A DNA stretch of 8,970 nt from Mesorhizobium sp. (GCA_030698645.1 JAUYMV010000730.1:1-8970); one strand, 5' to 3'. Shown: positions 1 to 6,534, counted from the first letter of the stretch. Made by a program: numbers and translations. The notes: generated from the letters alone by a model not told the origin.

Positions 1-18
1 AAATGTTCGCAACAGAGG

Positions 19-39
19 CGTTTCTCCGGAGGAGAAACG
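19..39. repeat. Perfect inverted repeat upstream of the binding-protein gene
   Basis: CGTTTCTCC (19-27) and GGAGAAACG (31-39) are perfect 9-base arms around a GGA loop. It ends 25 bases before the chosen start codon at 65. No T-run follows, so it is not a typical intrinsic terminator. It could be a 5' leader hairpin that stabilises the mRNA, an operator, or the end of an upstream unit outside the window. The right arm includes a GGAGGAG Shine-Dalgarno-like stretch (28-34) that would be hidden in the stem. The true ribosome site is the separate one at 52-59. Confidence 0.55.
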
Positions 40-57
40 AGTTCTAACAATGGGAGG

Positions 58-67
58 AGTATACATG
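58..67 (+). promoter_or_regulatory. Candidate GntR half-conserved operator over the start of the binding-protein gene
   Basis: AGTATACATG lies between the strong Shine-Dalgarno (GGGAGGAG, 52-59) and the ATG at 65. Its GTATAC core (59-64) and right flank ACATG match the perfect palindrome CATGTATACATG at 8017-8028 in front of the LigM-like gene; the left flank is degenerate. FadR/FCD-type GntR proteins typically bind t-GT-N-AC-a sites, which both sequences fit. A bound repressor here would sit in the transcribed leader. Chance occurrence of a six-base core in this window is quite possible. Confidence 0.25.
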
Positions 68-1240
68 ACTACCAGGAGACTGTTCGTTGCAGGCATGGCT
101 CTCGCAACGCTGATCGGGCTTCCGGCCTATGGCCAGGCCCAGGAAACGGTGAAGGTCGGCGTCGTCCTGCCGATGACGGGGCCCTTCGCCTCGACAGGCC
201 GCCAGGTGGAAGCCGGGATCAAGGCCTACATGGCGCTGAACGGCGACACCGCCGGCGGCAAGAAGATCGAGTTGATCCTGCGCGACGACGCCGGCATCGC
301 CGACCAGACCCGCCGCATCGCCCAGGAACTCGTCGTCAATGACGGCGTCAAGATGCTGGTCGGCTTCGGCCTGACCCCGCTCGCCATGTCGGTTGCCCCG
401 GTGCTCAACCAGGCCAAGATCCCGGCCATCATCACCTCGGCGACGACCTCGGCGATCATGAAGCAGTCGGAGTTCTTCGCCCGCACCTCGATGGGCGGTC
501 CGCAGTCGGCCGTGCCCGTCGCCACCTGGGCCGTGCAGAACGGCCTGAAACGCGTCGTCACTCTGGTCACCGACTACGGTCCGGGACACGACATCGAGAA
601 GGGCTTCACCGACCAGTTCAAGAAGGAAGGCGGCGAAATCGTCGAGGCGGTGCGCGTGCCGCTGCAGAACCCCGACTTCGCGCCCTTCCTGCAGCGCGTG
701 CTCGACGCCAAGCCGGACGCCATCTTCGTGTTCGTGCCGTCGGGCGTCGGCTCTCTGTTCATGAAGCAGTTCGCCGACCGCGGCCTCGCCGAAGCCGGCA
801 TCAAGCTGATCGCGACCGGCGACGTGACGGACGACGACCTCTTGAACAAGATCGGCGCCCCGGCGCTGGGCGTCATCACCGGGCACTTCTACTCGGCCAA
901 TCACGACAGCCCGGAGAACAAGGCCTATGTCGAGCAGGTCAAGAAGGCCAATGACGGCATGCGGCCGAACTTCATGTCGGTCGGCGGCTACGATGCCATG
1001 CACCTCGCCTACGCCGCGCTGGAGAAGACCGGCGGCGACACCGACGGCGCCAAGCTGATCGAGGCGATGAAGGGCATGGAATGGGTCAGCCCGCGCGGGC
1101 CGATCATGATCGACGCGGCGACGCGCGACATCGTGCAGGACATCTATATCCGCGAGGTGAAGGAGGTCGACGGCGAGCTCTACAATGTCGAGTTCGCCAA
1201 GTTCGAGAAAATCCGCGACCCGAACGCGGCCGCGCAGTAG
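65..1240 (+). CDS. Liv-type ABC transporter periplasmic substrate-binding protein
   Basis: This 391-aa protein would be secreted to the periplasm, capture a small solute and hand it to the LivHM permease encoded downstream. Residues 1-25 form a Sec signal peptide (positive MTTRR start, hydrophobic ALATLIG core, likely cleavage after GQA at 25). The mature part is a type I periplasmic binding protein of the Peripla_BP_6 kind: VGVVLPMTGPFA near 31-42, the ligand-loop type motif TSATTSA at 124-130, TDYGPG at 169-174 and GGYDAMHLAY near 307-316. I chose ATG 65 over the in-frame ATG at 50 because GGGAGGAG (52-59) sits at ideal spacing from 65 and the signal peptide then begins normally. It is the first gene of a five-gene transporter operon. 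The substrate is unknown: amino acids, amides and aromatic acids are all known for this family, and the nearby LigM-like gene makes a methylated compound an inference only. Confidence 0.93.
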   Translation: MTTRRLFVAGMALATLIGLPAYGQAQETVKVGVVLPMTGPFASTGRQVEAGIKAYMALNGDTAGGKKIELILRDDAGIADQTRRIAQELVVNDGVKMLVGFGLTPLAMSVAPVLNQAKIPAIITSATTSAIMKQSEFFARTSMGGPQSAVPVATWAVQNGLKRVVTLVTDYGPGHDIEKGFTDQFKKEGGEIVEAVRVPLQNPDFAPFLQRVLDAKPDAIFVFVPSGVGSLFMKQFADRGLAEAGIKLIATGDVTDDDLLNKIGAPALGVITGHFYSANHDSPENKAYVEQVKKANDGMRPNFMSVGGYDAMHLAYAALEKTGGDTDGAKLIEAMKGMEWVSPRGPIMIDAATRDIVQDIYIREVKEVDGELYNVEFAKFEKIRDPNAAAQ

Positions 1241-1268
1241 GCTGTCTTGAAGGTTAGCTGTCTCAGGC

Positions 1269-1294
1269 GCGCGGCGGGGCTTGCTCCGCCGCGC
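1269..1294 (+). promoter_or_regulatory. GC-rich stem-loop between binding-protein and permease genes
   Basis: GCGCGGCGGGGC (1269-1280) and GCTCCGCCGCGC (1283-1294) pair over 12 positions with one G-U; the innermost pairs must open to form a loop. It lies in the 71-base gap after the binding-protein stop and 17 bases before livH. No T-run follows, so it is not a classical terminator. Such hairpins between binding-protein and permease genes in ABC operons commonly protect the upstream mRNA 3' end so that more binding protein than permease is made. That role is inferred here. Confidence 0.6.
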
Positions 1295-1311
1295 CAGCAT
1301 CGCGGGCGCCC

Positions 1312-2172
1312 ATGCTGACAATCCTTTTCGACGGCATCGCCTATGGCATGCTGCTGTTCATTCTGGCCTGCGGCCTATCGATCACGCTCGGCCTGATGAA
1401 CTTCGTCAATCTCGCGCATGGCGCCTTCGCCATGGCCGGCGGCTACATCACCGTCATCATGATGAACCGCTACGGCATCTCGTTCTACTGGTGCCTGCCT
1501 GCCGCCTTCCTCGTCACGGCGCTCGCCGGCGCCGTGCTGGAGCGCACGCTCTACCGCCACCTCTACGGATCGCCCCATCTCGACCAGGTGCTGTTCTCGA
1601 TCGGGCTGGTCTTCATGTCGATCGCCGCCATCGACTATCTGATGGGCGGGCAGCAGCAGCTGATCAACCTGCCGCCGGAGCTTCGCGGCCGCTTCGAGTT
1701 CCTCGGCGTCGGCATCGGGCGCTACCGGCTCTTCGTCATCATCATCTGCGCCATCCTCGCGGTCGCCCTGCAACTGGCGCTGACCAGGACGCGCTTCGGC
1801 AGCCAGCTGCGCGCCGCCGTCGACGACGGCCGCGTCGCGCGCGGGCTCGGCATCAACGTGTCGCTGATCTTCGTCGCCACCTTCGCCTTCGGCTCGGGCC
1901 TCGGCGGCCTCGGCGGCGCGCTCGGCGCCGACCTGCTCGGCCTCGACCCGAACTTTCCGCTGAAGTTCCTGATCTACTTCATGATCGTGGTGACGGTCGG
2001 CGGCACCTCGTCGATCTCGGGGCCGTTCATCGCGGCGCTGCTGCTCGGCATCGCCGACGTCGCCGGCAAATATTACGTGCCGCAGCTCGGCGCCTTCATC
2101 ATCTACGCCGTCATGATCCTGGTCCTCATCCTGCGCCCGCACGGGCTGTTCTCGCGCGAGGGCGGACGATGA
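1312..2172 (+). CDS. livH: Liv-type ABC transporter permease, LivH family
   Basis: An inner-membrane permease of 286 aa, the normal LivH length, expected to pair with LivM to form the translocation channel. It is strongly hydrophobic with about eight membrane segments. Family hallmarks are seen in order: the LGLMNFVNLAHGAF block at 26-39, followed by MAGGYI; the cytoplasmic loop TRFGSQLRAAVDDGRVARGLGI near 160-181 that contacts the ATPases; the VTVGGTSSISGP block near 228-238; and the terminal LRPHGLF at 274-280. The ATG at 1312 has only a weak purine stretch upstream, which fits lower expression than the binding protein. Its TGA overlaps the livM start (ATGA, 2169-2172), implying translational coupling. 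Confidence 0.93.
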   Translation: MLTILFDGIAYGMLLFILACGLSITLGLMNFVNLAHGAFAMAGGYITVIMMNRYGISFYWCLPAAFLVTALAGAVLERTLYRHLYGSPHLDQVLFSIGLVFMSIAAIDYLMGGQQQLINLPPELRGRFEFLGVGIGRYRLFVIIICAILAVALQLALTRTRFGSQLRAAVDDGRVARGLGINVSLIFVATFAFGSGLGGLGGALGADLLGLDPNFPLKFLIYFMIVVTVGGTSSISGPFIAALLLGIADVAGKYYVPQLGAFIIYAVMILVLILRPHGLFSREGGR

Positions 2173-3212
2173 GCGGCGAACCGGCCGCGCCATCGGGACA
2201 GGCCGCCGCTCTGCTGCGCCGCGCCGAGCGCTGGCAGCTCTGGGAGATCGCGCTGTGGATCATCGCCGTGGCGATGATCTTCGTGATGCCCTCGCACATG
2301 CTGATCCTGACCGAGATCGCCATCCTGGCGCTGCTCGCGGTGTCGCTCGACCTGATCCTCGGCTATGCCGGCATCGTCTCGCTCGGCCATGCGGCGTTCT
2401 TCGGGCTCGGCGCCTATTCGGCCGGCCTGTTCGCCAAGTTCGCCATCACCGAGCCGGTGACGGGGCTGCTCTTCGCCGGCGCGGTGAGCGGCGTGTTCGG
2501 GCTGGCGACGAGCTTTCTCGTGCTGCGCGGCTCGGATCTGACGCGCCTGATGACGACGTTCGGCGTCGCCATGCTGCTTGCCGAAGTCGTCAACCAGACC
2601 GGCTGGCTGACCGGCGGCGCGGACGGTCTGAGCGGCGTCACGGTGACGCCGATCCTCGGCCTCTTCGAGTTCGACCTGTGGGGCCGCACCGGCTACATCT
2701 ATTCGCTGATCGTGCTGATGGCCGTCGTCTTCATCTCGCGGCGGATCGTCAACTCGCCCTACGGCCTGTCGCTGAAGGCGATCAAGCGCAACCCGACGCG
2801 CGCGGCGATGCTGGGCATCTCGCCCAACCGGCGCATCGTCGTCATCTACACGATCGCCGCGGTCTTCGCCGGCATGGCCGGCGCGCTGCTGACGCAGACG
2901 ACCAGCTTCGTCTCGCCGGATGCGCTGGCCTTCCACCGCTCGGCCGACGTGCTGCTGGTGCTGGTCATCGGCGGCGCGGGCTATCTCTATGGCGGCATCC
3001 TCGGCGCCGTGATCTTCACCATCCTGCGCGACTGGCTGTCGGTCATCACCCCGCAATACTGGATGTTCTGGATCGGCCTGATCCTGATCGTCATCGTCAT
3101 GGTCGGCCGCGAGCGGGTGACGCGTTGGCAGGCGCTGCTGCCGGGCTCGGCCGCCAACCGCGAGGCGAAGGCGCGCGCGGCAGCGCTCGCCGCGGCGAGG
3201 GACGCCGCATGA
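2169..3212 (+). CDS. livM: Liv-type ABC transporter permease, LivM family
   Basis: The second permease subunit, 347 aa, expected to form the channel with LivH. After a polar N-terminal arm of about 25 residues come eight or so membrane segments. LivM hallmarks are visible: GYAGIVSLGHAAFFGLGAY at 65-83, TGGADGLSGV at 148-157, the ATPase-contact loop with SPYGLSLKAIKRNP at 196-209 and AAMLGI, and VIGGAGYLYGGILGA at 266-280. The last 20 or so residues are Ala/Arg-rich and probably a loose cytoplasmic tail. I chose ATG 2169 because it overlaps the livH stop by four bases and removes an upstream stretch that is only a frame-shifted reading of livH. Its stop overlaps the start of the next gene (ATGA, 3209-3212). 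Confidence 0.93.
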   Translation: MSGEPAAPSGQAAALLRRAERWQLWEIALWIIAVAMIFVMPSHMLILTEIAILALLAVSLDLILGYAGIVSLGHAAFFGLGAYSAGLFAKFAITEPVTGLLFAGAVSGVFGLATSFLVLRGSDLTRLMTTFGVAMLLAEVVNQTGWLTGGADGLSGVTVTPILGLFEFDLWGRTGYIYSLIVLMAVVFISRRIVNSPYGLSLKAIKRNPTRAAMLGISPNRRIVVIYTIAAVFAGMAGALLTQTTSFVSPDALAFHRSADVLLVLVIGGAGYLYGGILGAVIFTILRDWLSVITPQYWMFWIGLILIVIVMVGRERVTRWQALLPGSAANREAKARAAALAAARDAA

Positions 3213-3955
3213 TTCCGGCGCTCGAGACCCGCAACCTGACGAAGCGTTTCGGCAGTTTCGTCGCGACCAGCGACGTGTCGCTGAGCGTGCGACCCGGCGC
3301 CCGCCACGCGCTGATCGGGCCGAATGGCGCCGGCAAGACGACGCTGATCAATCTCCTGACCGGGGTGTTCGCCGCAAACAGCGGACAGATCCTGCTCGGC
3401 GGCGAGGACATCACGGCGCTCCCCGCGCACGCCCGCGTCCGCCGCGGCCTGTCTCGCACCTTCCAGATCAACCAGCTCTTCGCCGACATGACGCCGCTCG
3501 ATTCTGTGATGCTGGCGATCGGCGAGCGCGAGGGGCATGGCCGCCTCGGCTGGCGGCCGCTCTCGGCCGACCGCGTCGTCGCCGACGAGGCGGCGGCCCT
3601 GCTGGAGCGGTTTCGCCTGGCCGACGTGATGGGCTCCGCCACGACGCTGCTCCCCTATGGCAAGCAGCGCCTGCTGGAGATCGCGCTGGCGATCGCGACG
3701 CGGCCGAGGGTTCTGCTGCTCGACGAGCCGGCGGCCGGCGTGCCGGAGGAAGAGCGCCACGAGGTGCTGGGCATCGTGCGCGACCTGCCGGCCGACGTGA
3801 CGGTGGTGCTGATCGAGCACGACATGGACCTCGTCTTCTCCTTCGCCGACCGGATTTCGGTCCTCGTCGGCGGCGCGCTTTTCGCGGAGGGCACGGTCGC
3901 CGAGATCTCCGGCGATGCCCGCGTCAAGGCGATCTATCTTGGCGAGGACGCGTGA
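3209..3955 (+). CDS. livG: Liv-type ABC transporter ATPase, LivG family
   Basis: A cytoplasmic ATP-binding subunit of 248 aa that drives transport together with LivF. Walker A is GPNGAGKTT at 37-45, the Q-loop region is RTFQINQLF at 83-91, Walker B is LLLDEPAAGV at 169-178, and the switch histidine is H204 in IEHDMDLVF. The ABC signature is LPYGKQ (148-153) in place of canonical LSGGQ; a YG variant is usual in LivG proteins, so activity is expected. The C-terminal AIYLGED is the common LivG ending. The start ATG overlaps the livM stop by four bases and the stop touches the next start, so this is a tightly coupled operon gene. Confidence 0.93.
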   Translation: MIPALETRNLTKRFGSFVATSDVSLSVRPGARHALIGPNGAGKTTLINLLTGVFAANSGQILLGGEDITALPAHARVRRGLSRTFQINQLFADMTPLDSVMLAIGEREGHGRLGWRPLSADRVVADEAAALLERFRLADVMGSATTLLPYGKQRLLEIALAIATRPRVLLLDEPAAGVPEEERHEVLGIVRDLPADVTVVLIEHDMDLVFSFADRISVLVGGALFAEGTVAEISGDARVKAIYLGEDA

Positions 3956-4653
3956 TGGCGGCCCTGCTGCGGATCGAGCAACTGGTTGCCGGCTATGGCG
4001 ATGCCCGCGTGCTCGAAAGGATCGACCTGACGCTGGAGGAAGGCCGGTCGCTGGCGCTGCTCGGCCGCAACGGCGCCGGCAAGACGACGCTGCTCGACAC
4101 CATCGTCGGCGTGACTACGTATCATTCCGGAGCGATCTTTCTGGGCGGAAAGGACGTCACGCGGCTGCGCGCCGAGGCGCGCGCGCCGCTTGGGATTAGC
4201 TGGGTGCCGCAGGAGCGCAACATTTTTCGCTCGCTGACGGTGGGGGAGAATCTCACCGTGAGCGCGCGCAAGGGTCCGTGGGACGTCGCCCGCGTCTATG
4301 CCATGTTCCCACGCCTGCAGGAGCGCCGGAAGAATCTCGGCAGCCAGCTGTCGGGCGGCGAGCAGCAGATGCTGGCCGTCGGCCGCGCCTTGATGCTGAA
4401 CGGCCGGCTGCTGCTGCTCGACGAGCCGCTGGAGGGCCTGGCGCCGATCATCGTCGACGAACTGCTCGCGGCGCTGCGCCGCATCGTCACCGACGAGGGC
4501 ATGTCGGCGATCATCGTCGAGCAGAAGGCGCGAAAAGTCCTGCCGCTGACCGACGACGTGGTCGTGCTGGAGCGCGGCGCGGTGACCCATCGCGGCACGT
4601 CGGCGGAGCTTCTGGCGGCGCCGGAGAGACTGGACGAATATCTGAGCGTGTGA
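3955..4653 (+). CDS. livF: Liv-type ABC transporter ATPase, LivF family
   Basis: The second cytoplasmic ATPase subunit, about 232 aa, forming a heterodimer with LivG under the LivHM channel. Counted from an optional GTG start at 3952, it shows Walker A GRNGAGKTT (38-46), Q-loop VPQERNIF (86-93), a canonical LSGGEQQ signature (133-139) and Walker B LLLLDEP (153-159). At the switch-loop position it has VEQKARK, with Gln instead of His, as LivF proteins usually do. ATG 3955 shares its A with the livG stop (TGATG); a GTG at 3952 would overlap it by four bases and adds only one residue. It is the last gene of the operon and runs convergently towards hipA, whose stop lies 33 bases away. Confidence 0.93.
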   Translation: MAALLRIEQLVAGYGDARVLERIDLTLEEGRSLALLGRNGAGKTTLLDTIVGVTTYHSGAIFLGGKDVTRLRAEARAPLGISWVPQERNIFRSLTVGENLTVSARKGPWDVARVYAMFPRLQERRKNLGSQLSGGEQQMLAVGRALMLNGRLLLLDEPLEGLAPIIVDELLAALRRIVTDEGMSAIIVEQKARKVLPLTDDVVVLERGAVTHRGTSAELLAAPERLDEYLSV

Positions 4654-4686
4654 GGGTGGCGAAGCCCTCCGCGGTGATCTTGTGCG

Positions 4687-6021
4687 TTAGCGAGGCTGCT
4701 CTGCGGCTGCTTCCTGTCCGTAGATGCTTGAAAGGCTTTTGGCACGAGCAGCAAGGGTGTTGCCAAGGCGGTCCACGATTTCGTGTGTGATGCCTTCGGC
4801 CCGTAACTTCGCTGCACATTCGGATGCGAGATCCGGCATGACAGCAATCTGGTGGCGGATAGTCCGCATCGTGAACTCGATCCCGACCTTGGCGGCCGAA
4901 GCACAGCGCTCCCAGTGGCGGGGCATGACCTCGTCGATCGTGTAGACTCTGTCGATCTTCATTGCCAGCCGCAGGTCCCGCATCTCGGCCTGAATCTCAC
5001 CCTGGCCGAGGTGCGGCAGGATGCTGGAGATGTCGTAAAGTGGTGCAAGTCGCGCCTCGCCCTGTGCACCCAGCAACATGGAGTAGTTCTTCGCATGGGC
5101 GTCGGTTCCGCCGATGACCCAATTGAAGATGTTGGCTTCCATGAAGGTGTGGCGGTCGCGGACGGGATCGTTCGATGCCGACAACACCATATTGGAGATC
5201 TTCACAATTCCGGGCCCGCCCTGGTTCTCGTATTTGAGTGTCGGCATAACCGACAAGGCCTGGCACATGTCCTCCTGATGGATGCGGATCGTCCTGCCGT
5301 CGATGTTGCGGCGGTCAAAGCGCCTGACGACGATCGCCTTCTCGCCGGCAAATTCGAGAACCTGGCTGTGCGCGGCTTCCATCCCAAGCATTTGAGCGAG
5401 TTGCAGGCAGAAATGTTCGTTCTCGGTATGCCCGTGCAAATGCGGCATTGGAGGCTTGAAGATATGCGTTGTCGGCGTATCCCCGAGGGGGATACCCCAC
5501 TGGCCGGTGGAGTTGTCGAGATGAAAGGCGGTCTTGGCCTGGGCTCCGGCGAGGCTGAACTGACCGGGGTCGCCAAGCCTGCGCGTCGCGGCCCCGTCCC
5601 GGCGCAAGTCGCGAAGGCGATCACCGATCTGCTCGTCGGTGATAGGCTCGAAGGTTTCGCTGCGGGAGAGTTCGTTACCTTGGGGAAGGAACTGTACGGC
5701 GCCAGCGCAGTCTCGCCCGACGTTCTGGAGTAGCGCGAATGGATTCCGGGCGGTGACCTGGAATCTCTGAGCCCATCTGGCCAGCGTCTGCTCATTGTCG
5801 GGAAGCAGTCCCCACAGGAATGCTTCGACCAACTTTCCATCGTAGGTCCTGGTGATCGTTGGCATCGACAGCGACAGGGGAATCGCGACCCGGCCATTCA
5901 TCCACTGGTCGTCGTAGGAGAACGAGAGCTTGCCACCCTGCAAGTGGTTGAGCTCTCCCGCCCGGCGGCCGGAGATGTAGACATCGAGCGTCTCGATGGG
6001 CCGCATCACCATGATCATCAC
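4687..6021 (-). CDS. hipA: HipA toxin, Ser/Thr protein kinase of a type II toxin-antitoxin module
   Basis: A full-length HipA kinase (up to 444 aa; E. coli HipA is about 440). HipA enzymes phosphorylate cytoplasmic targets, in E. coli the glutamyl-tRNA synthetase, giving growth arrest and persistence. The HipA N-terminal domain covers roughly 8-115 (IETLDVYISG; EAFLWGLLPDNE near 66-77). The kinase part has the ATP loop FSLAGAQAK (155-163), whose S156 matches the self-phosphorylated serine of E. coli HipA. It also has RRFDRR (233-238), the catalytic loop GGTDAHAKN (304-312, D307) and the metal-binding YDIS (D330). All key residues are present, so it looks active. The start is uncertain: GTG 6021, ATG 6018, ATG 6012 and ATG 6006 are all in frame and none has a strong Shine-Dalgarno; the longest is given. 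It begins 2 bases after the hipB stop, so translation is probably coupled. GC content is visibly lower than in the flanking transporter genes, which suggests acquisition. Confidence 0.93.
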   Translation of the reverse strand: MMIMVMRPIETLDVYISGRRAGELNHLQGGKLSFSYDDQWMNGRVAIPLSLSMPTITRTYDGKLVEAFLWGLLPDNEQTLARWAQRFQVTARNPFALLQNVGRDCAGAVQFLPQGNELSRSETFEPITDEQIGDRLRDLRRDGAATRRLGDPGQFSLAGAQAKTAFHLDNSTGQWGIPLGDTPTTHIFKPPMPHLHGHTENEHFCLQLAQMLGMEAAHSQVLEFAGEKAIVVRRFDRRNIDGRTIRIHQEDMCQALSVMPTLKYENQGGPGIVKISNMVLSASNDPVRDRHTFMEANIFNWVIGGTDAHAKNYSMLLGAQGEARLAPLYDISSILPHLGQGEIQAEMRDLRLAMKIDRVYTIDEVMPRHWERCASAAKVGIEFTMRTIRHQIAVMPDLASECAAKLRAEGITHEIVDRLGNTLAARAKSLSSIYGQEAAAEQPR

Positions 6022-6091
6022 CGTCAGAGTGTGTAGGGTGGGGTTTCGTCTTCTTCGTCGTGATGATACCGATCGTCGGCATCATGGTGAT
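6005..6091 (-). repeat. Separated inverted repeat joining hipB tail codons and the hipA start region
   Basis: ATCACCATGAT at 6005-6015 and ATCATGGTGAT at 6081-6091 (+ strand) are perfect 11-base complements 65 bases apart. In the hipBA mRNA the first arm covers the third to sixth codons of the longest hipA reading, including two of the candidate start codons. The second arm covers hipB codons 80-83. Pairing could hide hipA initiation until ribosomes read through the hipB tail. The sequence is partly GAT/ATC-repetitive, which raises the chance of coincidence. Confidence 0.35.
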
Positions 6092-6329
6092 TGGCGTCCG
6101 GCGCTACGGTCGGCGACGAAGTTGGCAGGTCGAAGTTCATTTCGACGCCGAGGGTGGTGAGCGCCAGCAGCACACTTCCGATCTCGGCGCCTGGCTTGCC
6201 ATTCTCGATCCACGACACCCATGTCTGGGTGGTATTAATCATTTTGGCCAGGGCAGCCTGGGACAGTCCACGCCGAGTGCGGGCCTCCCTGATCAGAATA
6301 CCAATGTCTCGAGCGGTCCTGATCCGCAT
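6024..6329 (-). CDS. hipB: HipB antitoxin, XRE-type DNA-binding protein
   Basis: A 101-aa helix-turn-helix protein expected to bind and neutralise HipA and to repress its own promoter. The XRE/Cro HTH spans about 10-65, with LSQAALAKMINTTQTWVSWIENGK at its heart (22-45): LSQAALA and TQTWVSWIE are the two HTH helices. VLLALTTLGVEMNF (53-66) is the HipB-like dimerisation strand. After residue 70 comes a tail rich in His, Asp and Glu (about 78-95), longer and more charged than in the 88-aa E. coli HipB. The ATG at 6329 is preceded by a GGGAG ribosome site (complement of 6339-6343) with 9 bases of spacing. hipA follows after 2 bases. Four palindromic sites upstream (6359-6456) fit autoregulation. 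Confidence 0.92.
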   Translation of the reverse strand: MRIRTARDIGILIREARTRRGLSQAALAKMINTTQTWVSWIENGKPGAEIGSVLLALTTLGVEMNFDLPTSSPTVAPDANHHDADDRYHHDEEDETPPYTL

Positions 6330-6357
6330 GAGATTGCACTCCCATATCTACCATCTC

Positions 6358-6386
6358 GATATAGGATCGTATATGATCGATGTCAA
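6358..6386 (-). promoter_or_regulatory. Probable sigma70-type promoter of hipBA
   Basis: Read on the - strand, a perfect -35 TTGACA (complement of 6381-6386) is followed after exactly 17 bases by TATATC (complement of 6358-6363), a 4/6 match to the -10 consensus. Transcription would start near 6350, giving a leader of about 20 bases that contains the GGGAG ribosome site of hipB. The first operator repeat covers the -10 and part of the spacer, and the second starts at the edge of the -35, so a bound HipB would block RNA polymerase. Confidence 0.65.
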
Positions 6387-6456
6387 TATAGGCTCGTATA
6401 TGGATACCGTTTCATATACGCTCGTATATTGGTCATTCTAATATACAATCCTATAT
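6359..6456. repeat. Array of four 16-bp near-palindromes, probable HipB operators
   Basis: Four 16-mers of the form ATATA-S-R-M-TC-S-TATAT: ATATAGGATCGTATAT (6359-6374), ATATAGGCTCGTATAT (6386-6401), ATATACGCTCGTATAT (6414-6429) and ATATACAATCCTATAT (6441-6456). Starts are 27, 28 and 27 bases apart. The outer ATATA/TATAT arms are perfectly symmetric and invariant, the inner bases vary, and the spacers are unrelated, as expected for protein sites under selection rather than a recent tandem duplication. E. coli hipBA also has four HipB operators, with a different core. Overlap with the promoter supports repression by HipB or HipBA. Confidence 0.7.
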
Positions 6457-6534
6457 GAGCCCGATCGATCAGACAATGCCACCGGTGCCTGAGCGGTCAG
6501 ACAAGCCCGCGTGGGGGAAGCAGCCCCAGAAACG
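6457..6534. other. Non-coding gap between the hipBA operators and the demethylase terminator
   Basis: No gene is supported here. The only structure seen is a weak direct repeat, TCAGACAATGCC (6469-6480) and TCAGACAAGCCC (6497-6508), 28 bases apart, which continues the spacing of the operator array but not its sequence. A short TGGGG/CCCCA hairpin (6512-6528) is also possible. This marks the boundary between the AT-rich hipBA control region and the GC-rich demethylase block. Confidence 0.4.

Noticed and set aside
44..1321. Long open frame on the - strand opposite the binding-protein gene
   Set aside because: It is a GC-rich shadow with Arg/His/Asp-rich low-complexity protein and no recognisable domain, opposite a clear family member.
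3656..3671. Non-canonical ABC signature in LivG as a sign of inactivation
   Set aside because: LPYGKQ is within the normal variation of LivG proteins, and Walker A, Walker B and the switch histidine are intact.
4652..4669. Hairpin between livF and hipA as a bidirectional terminator
   Set aside because: The stem is only about six pairs with a bulge and no T-run follows on either strand. No clear terminator is visible between the convergent genes.
4852..5733. 293-codon open frame on the + strand opposite hipA
   Set aside because: The opposite strand encodes a complete HipA with all catalytic motifs; this frame shows no domain.
6060..6458. Small + strand frames across the hipB promoter region
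   Set aside because: Their C-terminal parts are translations of the AT-rich operator repeats and their N-terminal parts are antisense to hipB.
6359..6508. Regularly spaced repeats as a CRISPR array or replication iterons
   Set aside because: The repeat is 16 bp and palindromic with 11-12-base gaps, far too short for CRISPR. No cas gene or rep gene is present, while a HipB gene and promoter lie directly beside it.
6469..6508. TCAGACAA direct repeats as fifth and sixth operators
   Set aside because: They keep the 28-base spacing but share neither the ATATA/TATAT arms nor palindromy with the four clear sites. They could be degenerate remnants, but this is not supported.
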